NCBI GenBank assembly: GCA_008508345.1
Contig: QNGE01000103.1
Location: forward strand, 325,436 to 389,435
Direction of reading: 5' to 3'
Source: Paragonimus westermani
Lineage: Eukaryota; Platyhelminthes; Trematoda; Plagiorchiida; Troglotrematidae
Length of the DNA stretch: 64,000 nucleotides
Below are positions 13,966-24,640 of the stretch, piece by piece; position 1 is the stretch's first letter; every line of letters begins with the position of its first letter. Under the pieces are notes generated by a model that was not told the DNA's origin, searched no databases, and saw only the letters and a program-made list of their open reading frames with translations. The position numbers and the translations under genes are program-made.

Positions 13966-16900
13966 GATATATCGTGAGAAGGTAAGGTCAGAGTACCTTA
14001 GATTAGATTAGCGATTCCGTGTGGTTAAGAATCGAAGTACGCCGGGTCAGCGCAACTCCTTCTTTCGCCATCGAGCGATTGATAGTCTTGTTGAAGGTAG
14101 GTCTTGAAAACTGTGATATAGGATCGTCTTTCATATATATATGTAATCGAAACAGAAAAAACAGCGGAAGAATGAACAATACTTTCCTCACTAAACACTC
14201 TTTATGTGCAGGTTGGAATACGACGTTTTACACCCACGAAGTATCATCTTTTGGTGGTTTGTTTCAATGGCGCATCATTCTGTGACTTTAGATATCTTCA
14301 TGGCAGATGATTAGTGTCTTGTTTTACATAAACGTTTAGTGAGATACTGCAGCCTATTCAGTTCCGTAGATGTGAAACCTCTGTCTGCCAGCCTCCTGTA
14401 GAGAGAGAAATGAGTAAGGATTAGGCAATCACGATCAGTTCGGTACTCAGGGAGGTAAAGACCGAGGAGTTCGAAGTGAGACAGACAGCTTCCCGACCAC
14501 CTACCATCACTCTCGTCGTTTAGTGTCTATGTTCCAGTATATTTGGCGTGCATTCTGCCAGAACAGACCATCAAGTTAGCATGCCTGAACAAATGCCACG
14601 CGTAAGCTTCGTAACTTATCTTAACAGCTTTGCCGTGTAGGCAAGAAAACGTCAGTTCTGTTAAAACTTGTTAACTGTTTCTTCAAGGTGACACTAGCAG
14701 GACAGACTAGACGAAATTCAGGTAGCTAGATCGTTTCAGGTCACACCATAACAGCCCATATGTTTACTTGTGTATTGTATATTACGACAACTGCCGGAAC
14801 CGTTGCTATAGATCAGAGGTGTAAATTTTTCATCATTTCGAGGGGGATATTGCTATTCTGGCTACCGTTTGACTGTGTCGGGATTAGTTTGTAAAGCACT
14901 GGGATGATGGGGGCTCTTTCTTCTAAATTCACCCGCACACAGAACGGATCGACTAGAACTTCTTTCCTGTAAACAAGTAATATGGACCAATAAGACTAAT
15001 ACCCCCACAGACAATCCTTTAAAAAATACCTTGAACAACGGAGCCAGGCGAGCCAGCCAACATCTTTGACCTCCAACAATGTCTTTACACAAAAATGTGG
15101 GTTGTGGGAAAAATATCGATTTCTGGTGTCTACTTGGGACACTAATTCCATTGCTGGCAGAAGAAAAACGTCACGAAAGTTACCCTATTACTTTAGATTC
15201 ACTTAGAATTGAGTACTTTCTCGCCAACCGAGGTGGACGTGTTCAGACAAAGATTGCAAGCTATTTTGAGTGAATATGATATAAAGTACAATCTTTTCCC
15301 AGACGGAACAACCACATATTTACGGCTATATGCTCTAAGCGTGCTGCAATAAAAAACTTAAAGAGGCACGAAATTTTCCATGGAAAAAGTGATTGGCGGT
15401 GGCATGACATTTAAGAAACTAGGCATGGAGATGACTGGAAATCATTGAAATCTCAGATGTTTTGAAGTGTTGGCACTGAACATGTGCTAATCGTTTTTGA
15501 CCATTCAAAGGCCTCTTGGATGCCCACCGATACATTTCCAGAGCGATTAATATCTCCTAATTGATTACTGATGGTACGGCGACGAAACGTTGGTATCCTC
15601 GGTCGGACCGCTGATCAGCATCACATTTCTGCCATACATTCAACTATGCTTTTAAGATGCCCATCACCAAACGCAACTAGATTATTCGAATTATGGATCA
15701 AGCAGCCGTTGGGCTACTGGAATACAAATTTTGAAGTAACTGGTGAAGTTTATCTTGATGGAGGCTGACAACGGTGAAAATAAGTGAACACTGCAAACCG
15801 TTTGTCTGTAACGAGCAGCAGAATTAAACGTTCCCTAATTGTATGAAGTTCATCGTATCACATACATTCTTGAGTTAGACTCGGTTTGAAGAATCACTAT
15901 TTCAGTGTAGCCGAATAATTAGACGAACCAAAACGGTTCTTAGCGTTTAACCTCTAGACAGACATTGCTGAGTTACATTGTGCTATCTACCCTTGTTTCA
16001 TTACTTGTTATAAATTATTGGATGGGTGGATAGCTAGCCAACTAAAACATAGAAGCTCTAGGCAACACGAAAAACTTGGACAACAGGTGGATGAAAAGGG
16101 ATTGGTTATTTGAGTTTAATAAAAGATGTTCACACTAACATTGAAAGGCTGGTGATTTACACACCACATAATCTCTAGATATCAAAATTAACTGTATGTT
16201 GCCTGTCGATTATCAAAGTAGCATTGTTAGACAAGTTAGTAAAAAACAGCGCAATGAGGGGACAGTCGGAAGCACTTGGTTTATGAAAATATTCTTAGTA
16301 AATTGACATTTTGGCTTCGTTTTTTAATCAACTTGGAGCGTTACAAGCACTGTGAATTTTCAAGTTCTGCCTGTTCCTGGCAAGGGAGGACATGACAGTC
16401 AGTGGGTTATCCATTATTCAGAAACTGTCACGGTAACGATTTCGATAAGATCGCTACGCTGAATTTTGGTTCACGAAATATCATCCGGTAATTGAATATC
16501 TCTCGGCTGATCAGCTCATGAATTAGGTATTATGCATAATCCATGTTGACATTCATCTACTGGAAATGTTACGTAAGATAAATCAGTGGTTCGTATTACA
16601 GTTAGCCTTGTTGATAGCAAAGATTCAGTTCCGAGGTTGTTAACTGATTGACATGGTTGTCACACCACTCAAACAGTGTCCACTCATCTGAGTGATAAGC
16701 AGAACGACTGAATGAAATGAAAAACTGTTGTGATCTAAACGTGGAGCTAGGTGACCAGTTTGACAGTGTTAGCCCCACTTTTTTCTGTTGAAATAAAGGG
16801 GTTAATGTCAAATGCTTGTTCAGAAATCGCGTCCTGTGGTACACTGGAATTCATTGGACAGTTGGTAGAATATCAACAGCAACAATACGACATTAACGCT

Positions 16901-17039
16901 AAACGTGTACGCTAGTTCAAGCTCCTTTCCCATGATCATATGAGTAACCACGCAGTCTGTTGGTGTGTTGGTAGGTATGACGTTTCTCTATCTTCATCTC
17001 AAATTCACGTCAGTAGAGACGTTGTCGACAGATACGCAG

Positions 17040-17775
17040 GTTAATGCTACTTGGATAGCAATCTGCCACAAATCCGTCCGCAGACCGCGAATTATCAGCT
17101 CGCAAGGCAAGGGCCAGTGCCACTTTCGAACGTCTTGAAATACGTGCCCGGAAGAACCACAGCCTGAAGATGACCATCAGGCTGTGTGTCTACCGCTCAA
17201 CGGTGCTGTCCATACTGCTGTATGGCAGTGAAACTTGGACACTGTATCAGTGGAAGTTGTGCTATCTGAGCCATTTCCGTTTGCAATGTGTAAGACCTAA
17301 CTTGGGTACTCGATATTCGGACATGGTTTTGAAAACTGAGGTACTGCGGTGAGCGGACGTGAATGGAATGGAAACCGTGCTGATGCTGAATCAGTTTCAT
17401 TGGTTAGGTCACGGCCATCAGATGAGCGATGATTGTATTGAAAAACAGCTGTTCTACAGACAGGCAGAATCAGATGAGCAAAATCCTGGTAGGGAAAACT
17501 GCAATACGAGGATGTTGTCCAGGTGACTGCTTTGTGTTGTGAGACTGAGACTGAGACTGTTGGGAAGACGTGGAGCTGAATCGTACAATCTGGAGAAGTA
17601 TGATCCAGACGGAAGTCCGCAGGTTCACCGAGCAGCTATTGTGCCGCTCTGAACGGAGGCGCGTGGTATACAAGGGAGCCATCGATGTGATGGATCGTGG
17701 TGACATGACTTATAGCGCTGCAGTATGTACGACCCCGAATGTGCTGGCCGTTTTGGGATTAGTAAGTCATTGACG
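17040..17775 (+). mobile_element. Degraded non-LTR retrotransposon (LINE) 3' end
   Basis: Read in changing plus-strand frames, the region shows the conserved order of a LINE RT tail: a Ser-Arg-Lys-rich lead, a YRSTVLSILLYGSETWTLY block (17194-17250), a FRLQCVR...LGTRYSD block, a WLGHGHQMSDD block near 17400, and a TIWRSM...RRFTEQ...RSERRR segment near 17583-17660. It ends with a GLVSH motif resembling the C2H2 tail of similar flatworm elements. Several stops and frameshifts separate the blocks (for example the TGA at 17350), so it is dead. The clade (RTE- or CR1-like) cannot be settled by eye. Confidence 0.8.
17170..17352 (+). pseudogene. LINE reverse-transcriptase C-terminal block (broken)
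   Basis: A short open segment coding for the LLYGSETWTLY motif and the following Cys-Arg-Leu-Gly block found after the RT palm in many trematode LINEs. The RT catalytic motifs are upstream of what survives. The frame is ended by TGA, while homology continues in another frame just downstream. Confidence 0.78.
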
Positions 17776-18184
17776 TACTCATGGTACACGGGCTGCCAAT
17801 AGACAACGAGTACGTTGTGGCCAAGCAGGTGATATCGGTCACACCTATTTTATCTTGTTCACATCAACCAACGACTACCGTCTTTTGGAATTTATCCGCT
17901 TCCCTTTTCAAAAATTCGAATATCTGTGGTCTTCTACCTTTCCTTTAGCATTGTAGGTGTACAGTATGGTGAATATTCCGTCTGTTGTATTCCATCCCAA
18001 ACTCACACTTCATTCTTCCCTCATATCCTCTCTAGGGTGTACTAACATGTACACTAACATTTATGGTGGAATGCTTCTTACGTCATATTTCCATTGTTTT
18101 TCTTCCCAGTTTGGATCTCGTCATTGTAGTCTCTCTCTCCCTCTGTTTATTCTCCGAGAGATAATGGTTTCCTTTATGAGATAA

Positions 18185-18410
18185 CCTTTGAATTAGCTAA
18201 CCAGCATTGACCGGCTGGACAAGGCAGGCCTTACCCACACATCTACCTTTTTTATTCCTTCGGTTTTACACTGGAAGTGTATGCGTGTGTGTGTGGAACC
18301 GCGAGTGGTATGGTGCAAGCCACTTGTGGTGATGGTTAAGCGCAGACATCTTTTGGCTTCGGTCATTGTGAAAAGCTAATCCGAACCGGATGCCACCAAC
18401 CATTTACACC
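18185..18410. repeat. Dispersed repeat family 2, copy 1 (partner 53080-53290)
   Basis: Shares in order GCTAACCAGC, GACTGG/GGCTGGACA, CACACA, AAGCCAC, TTGGTG/TGTGGTGATGG, TTTTGGCTTCGGTC and GCTAATCCGAA with 53080-53290. Copies are diverged, with indels. A (GT)n-like patch GTGTATGCGTGTGTGTGTGG is inside this copy. Confidence 0.6.
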
Positions 18411-18889
18411 CACCTTCTGGTTGGTTATTTGTAACCTGCCAACATAGTTGTTTGCTACTAGCCCTCGTTGCTGTGTCATCCTGTCGTCACTTCGTTCTGA
18501 CCTTACATGTAGTTAGCTGCACTTGTGAGCTCTCCATCGCTGTGGATATGTCTAGAGGTGTTTCAGTGTGCAAGTGATCACTGAGAATAGCCATTACATT
18601 GTAGTCAATACCGAGGACATCAGAATCCGTTTTAAATACTCTCCTCCTAGGCTTAGCCGATAAAATGAGGTAGTGTTTATGCTTCTGTTATCAAAAGCCC
18701 ACGTCAATGGAAACATCTTGCATGAAAACCCATCTATAGCTCATTTCATTATTTACAGGAACGATGAAACGGGGAGTGTGTAACCGTGGGTATAGAGCAA
18801 ATGGACGAGTGCTGTTAGATAATTTCAGCTGATGATTAGCAGTAGAGGATTTTGGTTCTCTTACAAGTTGGAGATCACCCATAATTGAT

Positions 18890-19110
18890 CGCAGCTGTCG
18901 CATTCCCGTGGACTTTCCACTCAGCCTCTTTCAAAAAGAAGCACTAGACGGGAGTTTCAATAGAGCACGTCCTCTCCACGGTCTGGATTAGAGCACTGAC
19001 CACGCTGTCACCAGGCAACCGTGTTGACCATTCCGCCGTCAACCTCACATTGAGCAAGACTGAACCACCACAGATGAACGCTCAACCTCATCTGCCTGTG
19101 AGTAATCCTT
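18890..19110. repeat. Dispersed repeat, copy 1 (partner 59960-60190)
   Basis: From CGCAGCTGTCGCATTCCC through TCTTTCAAAAAGAAGCAC, the AGAGC..TGACCA block and GTGAGTAAT this tract matches 59960-60190 in the same order and orientation with many substitutions. It has no coding potential. Confidence 0.6.
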
Positions 19111-19425
19111 ATATTGCCCGATAGTCTCAACGGGAGACACAGTAACCACCCTGTTAACTTCAATATAGGACCCCTCGGCTAGTCAATCGAAATTCATAAT
19201 TGCTGGTTTGTAAGTAACGTGGGCATTGCGAACTAAAATTATGTATCAGTCTTTCGGTCATAACGATAGAAGTTCACTAATCAATACATTACCGGAACAT
19301 ATTCGAGCGGCACCCACTATTTCCCTGAGTAAATATTGCTGTCATTATTCTAGTCAAGCCACGTCCCCCTTAGATAGCTGTCCGTAATAAGTAACCAGTT
19401 TTCTAAATCCCGAAGTGAGGATTGT

Positions 19426-19466
19426 TTATATATATACTTATATACTTATATATATACTTATATATG
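19426..19466. repeat. TATATACT-type tandem repeat
   Basis: Imperfect repetition of TATATATACTTATA units over about 40 bases. Confidence 0.85.
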
Positions 19467-20065
19467 TGCACAGGTGATTGTTTTCTCGCTCGTGTGCATG
19501 CTCCTTAGCTTGAATCATAGTATTTACTAGCGTGACTGTTTGGCTTATTAGTCTAAATTAGCGATTGTCAAGATTCCTTGGTTTTAGTGGTGGATATGGT
19601 GAAGCTTCCGATAGCTCTTGCCATCTATCCTCACCATGGTATATAAGTCTATCTATGCATCCTGTTTTCCAATTTATCCCATAATGAGCAAAATCTGTGA
19701 AAGTCCAAAGTAGCTGGATTTTCTATGCGCTGCGCACCGTCCTCTCAAAATGCTACAGAAATCAGAGAAAATGTATCAGGACCGACCATCGTCTGGGACG
19801 TGTTGCGCCTGCAGAAAGCACTCAGAGGACTAGTTTGTCACAGTTCATTGACTCGATAGGGAAGTACATTGTACCCCACTGCGCTATCCGATAACTTTAT
19901 CACCTTCGAACATTCCAATTTCACATAAAGATGATTACTTCAAGATGCATTTCAATAGAAATTTTGTCACTGAATTAAAGTAGGACAATCGATTACCATC
20001 GCATTAAATTACTCAGTTCAAGAGGTTAGATATTATCGTGGAAGGCAAACAAAGACACGAATCCT

Positions 20066-20071
20066 TTTAAT
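20066..20071 (-). promoter_or_regulatory. Candidate poly(A) signal ATTAAA for the zinc-finger gene
   Basis: ATTAAA on the minus strand lies about 80 bases after the TGA stop and is followed by a GT/T-rich stretch (TGTCTTTGTTTG) typical of a downstream element. It is the nearest good match; no AATAAA was seen in the first few hundred bases after the stop. Cleavage here would give a very short 3' UTR, so a more distal signal is also possible. Confidence 0.4.
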
Positions 20072-20147
20072 TCAACAGAAAGAGAGGGGTTGATAACGCC
20101 ATTCTGTTCTGTCCGTATAACAGTTCTGACGGAGGATTACCGTACCA

Positions 20148-20929
20148 TCAGTCAGCCTTGCACAAAATCGTATTTACTCTGTGGTCCGTAGATGATTGAT
20201 CGTCATACTTGTTTGAGCTCGTTTGAAGTTGGGGTTCCACGTGGACCATCACCCCACTATTTTGCGGTTGCAGTAGGATTGTGTTCACATCGTTCCGTCT
20301 TGCAGTCGGACCGTTTGGAAGTTTCATGGATTCTGCGGACCAGTGGTAGCGCATGTGTCGATCCAGATTGGTCCGCTGGGCGAACGCTCTGGGGCAAATA
20401 TTGCACAGAAAAGGACGCTCGCGCTGATGTATGTTACGGACGTGACGTTGCATATTGGATGAGATACTGAATCCGCGTTTACAAAACACACAGAGGTAGG
20501 GCTGCTCACCAGTATGGGTGCGCAGATGCCGGTTTAAGTTAGCCGAGCGTGGAAAGGATTTAACACAGTAAGGACACTGATACCGGCATTGGATCAAATC
20601 TGCCGAATCACGAGGCTTCGTTGTTGTTGGCGGATACGAGAACCGTACGCACTTCGAATGCCGACGACGTAGCTGTTGACAGGGCTTGAGGGTGGAGTGA
20701 TTTTCTGTTTCAGAATAAGAAATCATAGGATAGGACTCCGTTGAATTTTCAAACTGGTCTGGAATTAACCCTAGAATAAGGTCTGGTTTAGAGAACACTA
20801 AATCGTTTGGATTGGTTCGGACGGTCGTTGTTGGTACAGGAGATTGACGATCCTCAGAAGCAGACCACGAATATGTCGGTGTACTTTGACGGACTGCAAG
20901 ATCCTGTGGTCGGTCATCTTCAACCTCTT
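20148..20929 (-). CDS. MECOM/PRDM16-like gene, last exon with the C-terminal three-finger array and stop
   Basis: After acceptor AAATTTAG the exon gives AA, which with the G of the previous exon forms Glu, and stays open for 259 codons to TGA at 20150-20148. An acidic, Ser/Thr-rich lead is followed by three tandem C2H2 fingers at about 20576-20514, 20492-20427 and 20405-20343. Their sequence matches the EVI1/PRDM16 C-terminal array very closely, including [20 protein letters not shown], the FSISSN...RHVRNIH finger and [10 protein letters not shown]. In vertebrate members this array binds GATG/GAAGATGAG-type sites (family knowledge). About 64 residues without a recognised domain follow, much shorter than the acidic C-terminus of human EVI1. 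A weak internal donor (CACAGA/GTAAAT near 20180) could allow an alternative end, but a terminal exon is simpler. Confidence 0.92.
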
Positions 20930-21684
20930 CTAAATTTGAAATAACCAAAATGATACTAACCGTTTAAACTGAACGAAGATGTTATGACTAGTCGGCAAAA
21001 AGTTGAATTAAGATTGACACTTGCAGATAAGTGGCAGCTTCACTTCCACAAATCGTCATAGGTACATGTACACATCTTGCTGTATATGTTTACCTACCAT
21101 GATCAGGCAAAAGTGATGTTTGAAACCATGGAGGAGATCTGGTGACACAAGGTCTATTCATTAACTTTCAACACGCGTTTTTTATGGAGGCAATCGGAAC
21201 AGTGAAGTAACATTGTGCACAAACGGAGTTTGTACTCAAGGGGGTATTGTTAAATGACGATTAGCTGGTTTTATTTGTAAAAGGATTCACTGGAGGCTGT
21301 CATGTTGTTTAGTAGCGTTGATGACTTAAATGTTACAAGGTAATGCCTCCTGAATGGGGTCTGTTCCTTGAAGGATGCAAACAGTGGTAGGTATTCAGTG
21401 TGTGCATATTTAACCCAAGTCGTCTTACTGAACGCAGAATGCGTACTCATTGAGAACGCTGTCGGGTGTGTGAACATTAACACAGGCTGACAAAGTACAG
21501 TACTACGCACTGAATTTAAATTATACCAAGCGCCGCCCAACATACTGGTGAGTTGTAGCTAAACTCTCCAGATGATGAAGCAAGGAGAGTGTTACTCACA
21601 AGCAATTGTACCTGAGGGTTTGGATGCGCTCACTCAGTCCTATCCAATGTGAGGTCAATAGCGCACTGGTGATTACAGTTATCC

Positions 21685-21805
21685 CTTGAATACGTGGCCG
21701 TATTCAAACTCCGGCGTGGCTAGAATGTGCACCACTGACGAGGTCTAGCAAGAGTAAAACTCGAGCCTAGTGCTTCGTTTCGAAAGACGTTGGCAAAAAT
21801 GTCTG
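21685..21805 (+). repeat. SINE-like repeat copy A
   Basis: TATTCAAACTCCGGCGTGGC followed by GACGAGGTCTAGCAAGAGTAA and CTCGAGCCTAGTGCTTCGTTTCGAAAG. The first part resembles a tRNA-type B box and the rest matches copies near 35.7 and 60.2 kb. It lies in intron 2 of the zinc-finger gene. Confidence 0.55.
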
Positions 21806-23111
21806 AGTGTGAGACAACCGCGAGTTGTTCTCATTTTATATAAGATTCACGAACACTAAAATACTCTTTTGTATCGCTGCAAACTCGATTCGCCTAATCA
21901 GGTTACTCAGTCGACTACTGAGCACGAACTTAGTCTTCAGAATCATTTCGATGAAATTAACTTGCATCCAACCTTTCACAGTTGTCGTATGCGAGAATTC
22001 ACTTGTTGAGCGCTAGGGTACACCAGTAACAGACACGCTAACTTAGGATTCTACTTCAGTGCGGCCTCGAAACAAATTGGTCGTCAGCTTCCACAAAGGT
22101 CTGCTCATTTCACACACATTCCCGGTGGTTGTTACATTGTCATGTTTACGAAAATGTTCAACACAAATCTGGGGGGACTCAAACAATTAATTCTTCATAA
22201 CCTTTTTAACAGATAATAAAAAGCAATATCCAAGAGGAAAATGGTTTAGAATACAGCATGAACGAGGATTACTCAAACTATTTACAAGCTTCTTCTCCCG
22301 CTTAACCAGCATCAGGTGGACCAGAGTGACCGTGAACTGGGACAGTCAGGTATGCTACGGACGCGTGAACAGGTCCTAAAGCAGCTGCTTGCATTGACCT
22401 CAGACTAACTCCCAAATGCGCACCGATAACCTATAAAGCGAATTCGGCACTTCGGTTAATCAATGGGTGGTTCGAACAGTTCTTCTCTGAAGGTTTTCCT
22501 CAATATTCCTTTCTATAAAGCATCTTCTCTTGTATCTAAATATCTAAGCTTATGGTCATTAGCTCAAGAAGGAGTATGCACTTATCCAAACGCAAAAGCC
22601 ACAAAACGATAAATGACAGACCGGGACTTGATACACCGTACACCATCATGTTCTGATGGGTTGCGAAAACTGGAATAGTCATTAGTGCGATATTGACATG
22701 CTGGGGTTGATTAAATTTGTGCATATAAAATCCTATACCAGCTCACCACTCTCTAACCTAACCCATACGCTTATCTCGGGTGTAACTGCAGCTACAGCAT
22801 ACAAATAGTCTTTCAACTTGCAGAGCGTCCACTTCAGAAAGACTTAATAAAGTTTGCGGGACCAACTTTTTTGATGGAGGAGTGTGAACAAGGACTTGAC
22901 ACACACGTTGAGGATACAACGTTGTTTCCGAACAATTTGGCTTTTGGAAACATTGTGGTAGGGTGTAAGCACGTTCGACCGCTCATCGTTATTTTTTGCC
23001 GGTTGATTCTTATGCACTAAATTATGCCTGTAATGTGCTTGGTGAGTAGTGTTCGGAGTTGTTCATTTTGATCGAATCCCGTTAACTTAGCCCAAGCGAA
23101 TATATGTTTAA

Positions 23112-23407
23112 ACAAAGAAGACAGTAGGCTGATATTGCACGATTTATGTCCGGACAAATTTCGCTGCATCTTCACGAGTGCATGCTACAGACTATTTATA
23201 TAACAGCATGAGAAAACGAACAAGATACCAGAGAAAGCCAATTGTCAGAGTGCACAATCAGTGTCACTACTAAGGTAGCGACAACCCTACAAACAGGTGT
23301 TTCTGAACAAGTTTTGCTACGAAAATGTCTGCAGAATAGGGCCGAGCGATCTACCATAGCTACCCGATCCCTCTATGTGTAGACCGAGTGTTTGATAAAA
23401 AACTGGC
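23112..23407. repeat. Left inverted arm of the Penelope-like element
   Basis: Matches the reverse complement of 24015-24309 at roughly 98% by eye. Differences include single bases near 23120, 23253, 23276, 23341 and 23396. Neither strand shows the conserved CTGANGA...GAAA core expected of a hammerhead ribozyme, although some Penelope-like terminal repeats carry one. Confidence 0.9.
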
Positions 23408-23568
23408 AATACGGGTTTGAACTTTCGGTTTGCAATCGCTTCGGCCTAGCGCAATGTTCGCCTATGTGACGTTGAGTAGATAACGCGAAATGCCGTTGTG
23501 GGATTACATTCGTGTTGCGTCACTAGAATATGACGCACAATATACGATGCAGGCTTCTTGTTTCTATG

Positions 23569-24014
23569 TCATGTGTTTGCGTAATGTGTTTCTTGACCCA
23601 CTTCGGGATGTTTTGTGACCCTGGTTCGCAGCAGGTGCTCAGTCCTGCCTATGTAGGATGCTCCGCATCTACGTTGATATTCACAGATGAGGTTGGATTT
23701 GGCTGACTCGGATACCGGCTGCTTTACACAGGGTGTCGGAATCCAGAATGTTCTGAACAGAATCACCGGGACCACTGCATTGTGTATTCTCACGATGGAA
23801 CTAACCAGACGATGGTGAATAAGTTGGCATAACTCGTCACCTTTAAAGGGAAGACGAAGAAATATCGGCTTTTTGGACACTATGTCGGGTCGAATTCCTA
23901 TGTCAACGGGATGATTAGATCTTGCGACAAACGGTTTAGGGTAACCGTTTAGTTGTAAGAGTTGGAGTACCCGAAAGCGAATTGGAACAACTAATTTTGC
24001 TCTGTAACAAAAAC
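23569..24014 (-). pseudogene. Penelope-like pol fragment: RT tail plus GIY-YIG endonuclease
   Basis: The minus-strand frame is open from the inner edge of the right arm to a stop near 23569. It shows the NGYP block typical of the end of the Penelope RT, the FLRLPFKGDE block of the linker, then a GIY-YIG domain start (CEYQRRCGASYIGRTEHLL...R), where the Cys-Gly-Ala-x-Tyr-Ile-Gly pattern is diagnostic. A stop codon sits in frame exactly at the arm boundary, so the RT palm and fingers were never continuous with this frame here. The endonuclease domain is short and ends soon after the RTRVTKH helix; the downstream catalytic part seems lost. It is a fragment rather than an active enzyme. Confidence 0.82.
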
Positions 24015-24309
24015 GTCAGTTTTTTTCAAACACTCGGTCTACACATAGAGGGATCGGGTAGCTATGGTAGATCGCTCGGTCCTATTCTGCAGACATTTTC
24101 GTAGCAAAACTTGTTCAGAAACACCTGTTTGTAGGGTTGTCGCTAACTTAGTAGTGACACTGATTGTGTACTCTGACAATTGGCTTTCTCTGGTATCTTG
24201 TTCGTTTTCTCATGCTGTTATATAAATAGTCTGTAGCATGCACTCGTGAAGATGCAGCGAAATTTGTCCGGACATAAATCGTGCAATATCAGCCTACTGC
24301 CTTCTTTGT
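24015..24309. repeat. Right inverted arm of the Penelope-like element
   Basis: Reverse-complement partner of 23112-23407. Outside position 24309 the similarity stops abruptly (CCGG follows on the plus strand, against AA on the other side), which marks the element edge. No clear target-site duplication could be defined by eye. Confidence 0.9.
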
Positions 24310-24640
24310 CCGGATTTTTGACGGGAAAAGAATGTTTCGAACATATGTTTACGTTACTGATATTTCGTAAGTAGACAGAATGTATACCAGGTCAGTTCGC
24401 CAACTCTGCTGACCGTAAGTTTTGTCAGTTGTTGCAATTGGGACGTTCCTTTCATATGTGAATAATTCCTCCCCCTAAATTTATAATGCGATGGCTTGGT
24501 TATCAAAAGTTCTCCAGGTAGTGATGGTACTAAATAGCTATATTGGAAATCAATAATTAGAGACTGATGAATTACTTCAATATATGTCAGATCAGTTTTA
24601 CAATTTTAATCGCCATTAGACAGGAATAAAACGTGCATAC

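Larger units (their letters stand above)
1..17039. other. No supported gene; non-coding DNA with scattered repeats
   Basis: On both strands, open frames here stay near or below 103 codons, overlap one another in several frames, and show no recognisable domain, signal peptide or splice-supported exon. Recognised content is limited to short repeats at 0.28, 3.3, 12.7 and 13.9 kb, the (TA)n tract at 7.0 kb, and a hammerhead-like core near 15.5 kb treated as a finding. This lies downstream of the zinc-finger gene. Confidence 0.6.
17776..20065. other. Non-coding DNA downstream of the zinc-finger gene
   Basis: Contains the two dispersed repeats at 18.2 and 18.9 kb and the TA-rich tandem repeat at 19.4 kb. 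The rest shows no gene or RNA signal that I recognise. Confidence 0.6.
23112..24309 (-). mobile_element. Penelope-like element (5'-truncated) with inverted terminal arms
   Basis: A 608-bp core encoding the end of a Penelope-like pol is enclosed by two arms of about 295 bp (23112-23407 and 24015-24309) that are reverse complements with only about half a dozen differences. Penelope-like elements are known to be flanked by LTR-like repeats in direct or inverted orientation and to be 5' truncated often. Most of the reverse transcriptase is missing, so the element cannot move on its own. It lies in intron 2 of the zinc-finger gene in the same transcriptional sense. The close match of the arms suggests a fairly recent insertion or arm homogenisation. 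Confidence 0.82.
20930..24640 (-). other. Intron 2 of the zinc-finger gene (3711 bp), carrying a Penelope-like element
   Basis: Bounded by GTATGC and a pyrimidine-biased acceptor ending TTTAG on the minus strand. It contains the Penelope-like element at 23112-24309 and a SINE-like copy near 21.7 kb. No further finger-coding exon was recognised inside it, and the flanking exons join in phase without one. Confidence 0.75.

Noticed and set aside
20192..20470. 92-codon plus-strand open frame over the C-terminal fingers
   Set aside because: It is antisense to the conserved finger array and has no domain of its own.
23112..23407. Hammerhead ribozyme in the Penelope arms
   Set aside because: A CTGAT occurs, but no CTGANGA plus GAAA pair with a stem between them is found on either strand.
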